Notes under the pieces: model-generated
Database searches by the model: none
Told to the model about the DNA's origin: nothing
Seen by the model: only the letters and a program-made list of their open reading frames with translations
Translations under genes and position numbers: made by a program
From: Sphaerisporangium album
GTDB lineage: Bacteria > Actinomycetota > Actinomycetes > Streptosporangiales > Streptosporangiaceae
Assembly: GCF_003323745.1 (NCBI RefSeq)
Contig: NZ_QOIL01000006.1
Coordinates: 395,627-459,626 of the forward strand
Length of the DNA stretch: 64,000 bases
Direction: 5' to 3'
Shown: piece after piece, positions 61,401-64,000 of the stretch
Position numbering within the stretch: position 1 is the first letter of the stretch
Layout of the letters: each line of letters starts with the position of its first letter

Positions 61401-63430
61401 TTGAAGCCGTCGCTCTCGATCTCGCCGCGCCACAGCACCGCGAAGGCGTCCTGGAACAGCCGCTTGAACTCCTCCAGGCCGATCGCGTCGGACACCGGGC
61501 AGCGCAGGCCGAAGTCGTAGATCCAGGCCGTGGGCTCCCCCGCGCGCGAGATCTCGTACGGCCGCTCGTCCACGACCTCGACGCCCATGCGCGACAGCAG
61601 GGGCAGCACCTGTGACAGGGAGACGGCGCCGCCGATCCGGTACACCTTGAAGCGGAGCTGGCACTGGCTGCGGTCGCGCGGCTCGTACAGGTCCATGCCG
61701 ATGCCGTCGGGAGTGGCGGCCAGGTCCTCGATGCGGCGCACGTCGGCGACGGCGGTGCGTGGCGAGAAGTCGGCCTTGTAGCCCTCGGGGAAGGCCCGCA
61801 GGTAGCGGCGGGTGAGCGTGGCGACGTTCCGCTCCGACCACTCGGGCCGGTCGTCGGGCTTGCCGAGCTCCCCGGGGGCCGTGGCGTCCACGGACGGGGG
61901 CTCGCCGATCGCGGCGACGAGGTCGTCCTCCCAGGAGCGCGTGGTGGCGGCGATGCGCGCCTCCAGCTCGGGCAGGTCCACCTCGGCGCCGGCGAGCCGC
62001 TTGCCGCGCTCCCCGCGGATCACGATGTGCAGCCGGGCCAGGGGGGACTCGTCGATCATGGTGCTGTAGTCGAGCGACCTGCCGCCGAGGGCCTGCATCA
62101 GGATGTCCTGCATGCGGACGCGCACGTCGGTGGTGTACCGGTCGCGGGGCAGGTAGATCAGGCAGGAGATGTACCGGCCGTAGTCGTCGCGGCGCAGGAA
62201 CAGCTTCACCTGCTTGCGCTCGCGCAGGCGCAGCACGCCGAGCGCGATCGTCATCAGCTCGTCGGCCGGGATCTGGAACAGCTCCGAGCGGGGGTAGGTC
62301 TCCAGGACCTCGATGACGTCCTTGCCGTCGTAGCTGTCGGGGGTGAAGCCGGCCTGGTCCAGCACCTCCTCCAGCTTGCGGCGCAGCACGGGGATGCGCG
62401 AGATCGACTCGCTGTAGGCGACGTGCGTGAACAGGCCGAGGAAGCGGCGCTCGCCGATGACCTCGCCGTCGGGCGAGAAGAGCTTGACGCCGATGTAGTC
62501 CAGGTAGGCCGGGCGGTGCACGGTGGCACGGCTGTTGGCCTTGGTGACGATGAACAGCTGTTTCTCGCGGGCCTTGGCGCGGATCTCCGGCGGCATCGCG
62601 GCGAAGCTGGCCGAGCCCGCCTTGTCGGCGCGCAGGATGCCGAGGCCGGTGCCGGGCAGCGCGCGCAGGCGGTCGCCGTCGGGGGCGGTCTCCAGCCGGT
62701 ACTCGCGGTAGCCGAGGAAGGTGAAGTGCCCGTCGGCCAGCCAGCGCAGCAGTTCCACGGTCTCCTCGACCCCGCCGGACGCCCCGGTCACGGGCAGCGG
62801 CGGCGGGTCGGTCGCGAGCTCGCCCGCGATCCTCTCGGCGAGCGCGTGCATCTTGGGGAAGTCCTCGACGGCGTACCGGACGTCGGCCAGGACGCGCTGC
62901 AGGTCCTTCTCGATCTCCTCCAGCACCGCCGGGTCGGCCTGCCGGTCGATCTCGAGGTGCGTCCAGGACTCGTCCAGGATCTGCCCGGTGTGGACGTCGT
63001 CGTCCTGTTCGAGCATCTGGCCGGTCATGTCGCGGCGGACGCGCATCTGCGGGTGGACGATCAGGTGGACGCCCACGTCGTGGCGGTCCAGCTCCATCGT
63101 GGCCGAGTCGACGAGGAACGACATGTCGTCGGTGACGATCTCGACGAGGGAGCGCCCGAGGTCGAAGCCGTGCTCCTCCACGGTCGGCGTGTACGCGCGG
63201 ACGAGCGCGCGGCCCTGGGGGCGGTGGGCCGCCAGCCTGCGGTGGGCCATCGCGGGCGCGCACAGCTCCACGGCGTCGCGGCCGGTCAGCTCCTCGGGCG
63301 CGACATGCCGATAGTAGAGCCGGAGAAAGGCCAGGATGTCGTCACCGTCGAGACCGTCGCCGCGGTGCGAGCCTGCGCACTGTTCCGCGGCGGATCTCAG
63401 AAGCTGATCTGTCGCCTCGTCGAGGGGCAT
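58496..63430 (-). CDS. gdh: NAD-dependent glutamate dehydrogenase, 180-kDa class
   Basis: The 1644-residue product fits the large L_180 class of NAD-specific glutamate dehydrogenase first found in Streptomyces clavuligerus. The N-terminal 700 residues form ACT-like and helical regulatory domains. The catalytic core (about 700-1150) holds [20 protein letters not shown], the active-site segment [13 protein letters not shown], and the Rossmann part [15 protein letters not shown]. The rest is helical. It converts glutamate and NAD to 2-oxoglutarate and ammonium and serves in glutamate catabolism. The ATG at 63430 has AAAGGAG upstream; the open frame further up is not coding. Confidence 0.96.
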   Translation of the reverse strand: [1644 protein letters not shown]

Positions 63431-63997
63431 GTCGCTCTCACTCCTTTGTGAGGGGTTCATGGTGGTCCATGTGGTCATGGCTGGGACCGTGCTTCCAGAT
63501 GAGGGGGGATCGCGACGATCACGTGCGGCCATGCCGGGGGTTGAGAGGAGGGTAGGGCAAAAACGGCGTCCGAAATCCGCCCCGGCGGGTCACGCCGTGC
63601 GGCTCCGGCGCCGCCGTGGATGCCGGCGGGCATGCCGATGACGGCACCCCCGGACGTGCTCACGGACACCTGATACCTCCCCCTGGCGAGCCGGTTTCCC
63701 GATCTCCGTTGATCGGGGCCCTCACCCCGCCGTACCCGATACCAGCCCATCACACATAAAACGTCAACCAGCCCGAAACAGGCGTATTCCCCGCCCCTCA
63801 GAGCCTCTCGCGATCCACCCGTACAGCTTGACCGATCTGTGATAAACCGACGCGGATTTGGGGACGTCTCACTGAGCCCATTTCACCGTGATGCTGCAGG
63901 TCACAGGGTGGCGACAGATCCGTTGTCTTGATCGAGAAGTAAAGAAGCCTCTGGTAGAAGGGTTGTCGACCAAGATCAACCATCACCAGAGGCTCGC
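63431..63997. other. Intergenic region at the right edge
   Basis: This 567-bp region contains the promoter of the glutamate dehydrogenase gene (first ~200 bp). From about 63740 the base composition drops and style changes. The last 55 bp form a hairpin before an ATG at the very end. No complete gene is visible. Confidence 0.5.
63946..63994 (+). promoter_or_regulatory. Hairpin just upstream of an ATG at the window end, possibly the start of an insertion sequence
   Basis: Perfect 10-bp arms AGCCTCTGGT and ACCAGAGGCT enclose a second short pair GGTTG/CAACC (63961-63965 and 63977-63981). The structure ends 3 nt before an ATG at 63998. A strong hairpin next to the start codon, lower GC content and a change of base usage from 63740 would fit the left end of a mobile element whose transposase gene begins here. 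The gene itself is outside the window. Confidence 0.35.
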
Positions 63998-64000
63998 ATG

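Noticed and set aside
58508..61615. 1035-residue open frame on the plus strand
   Set aside because: It is a shadow of the glutamate dehydrogenase gene: no motifs, strongly biased Val/Gly/Asp/Arg composition, and the opposite strand has clear family motifs throughout.

Overview
The window is about 72% G+C, every gene is biased toward G/C at third positions, and the gene content is typical of a filamentous actinomycete. An ftsE-ftsX-smpB-tmRNA block, F420-type oxidoreductase, 180-kDa NAD-glutamate dehydrogenase, streptogrisin-like secreted proteases, tandem FadD genes and ESX-like small proteins all fit the order Streptosporangiales (Streptosporangiaceae or Thermomonosporaceae). That placement is inference from gene content, not from a search. 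Both ends of the window are chromosomal sequence. The left end cuts a gene and the right end stops at a start codon behind a hairpin.

Left part (1-13.4 kb): an OmpR-type two-component system whose sensor kinase runs without a stop into a DUF4173-like membrane protein; a secreted CBM2 protein behind a perfect CebR-type operator; an acyl-CoA ligase; a double-HxlR regulator divergent from a carotenoid-cleavage oxygenase; an F420-type oxidoreductase; small membrane proteins; and SURF1.

Middle (13.5-31.9 kb): a secreted gamma-glutamyltransferase; a NarL-type two-component system; a remnant of an HD-domain gene; a TauE/SafE-cupredoxin fusion preceded by a leader peptide; a Sel1-repeat protein; an alanine dehydrogenase and class III aminotransferase pair divergent from an M20 peptidase; then an ESX-like island with two YbaB/EspL-like proteins divergent from a WXG100-like protein, a predicted DUF4258-type polymorphic toxin and a DUF2283 protein. 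A Tat amidase operon, a threonine dehydratase-like enzyme and a LysE exporter follow.

Lipid and secretion region (31.9-48 kb): two acyl-CoA synthetases and a DUF89 (ARMT1-type) phosphatase in one operon; a LysR regulator; two paralogous S1E proteases flanking an allene-oxide-cyclase-like secreted protein; a DprE1-DprE2 pair; a fused two-domain acyl-CoA dehydrogenase; and a large hypothetical membrane protein.

Right part (48-64 kb): an HtrA-like lipoprotein protease; an alpha/beta hydrolase; the trans-translation and division block (tmRNA, a PBP-like lipoprotein with all three catalytic motifs missing, smpB, ftsX, ftsE, prfB); a lipoprotein; and the 1644-residue NAD-glutamate dehydrogenase. 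The most interesting items are the predicted ESX-linked toxin/immunity island, the DprE1 homologue with Ser at the benzothiazinone-cysteine position, the pseudo-PBP beside the tmRNA system, the leader-peptide/TauE-cupredoxin unit and the kinase-DUF4173 fusion.
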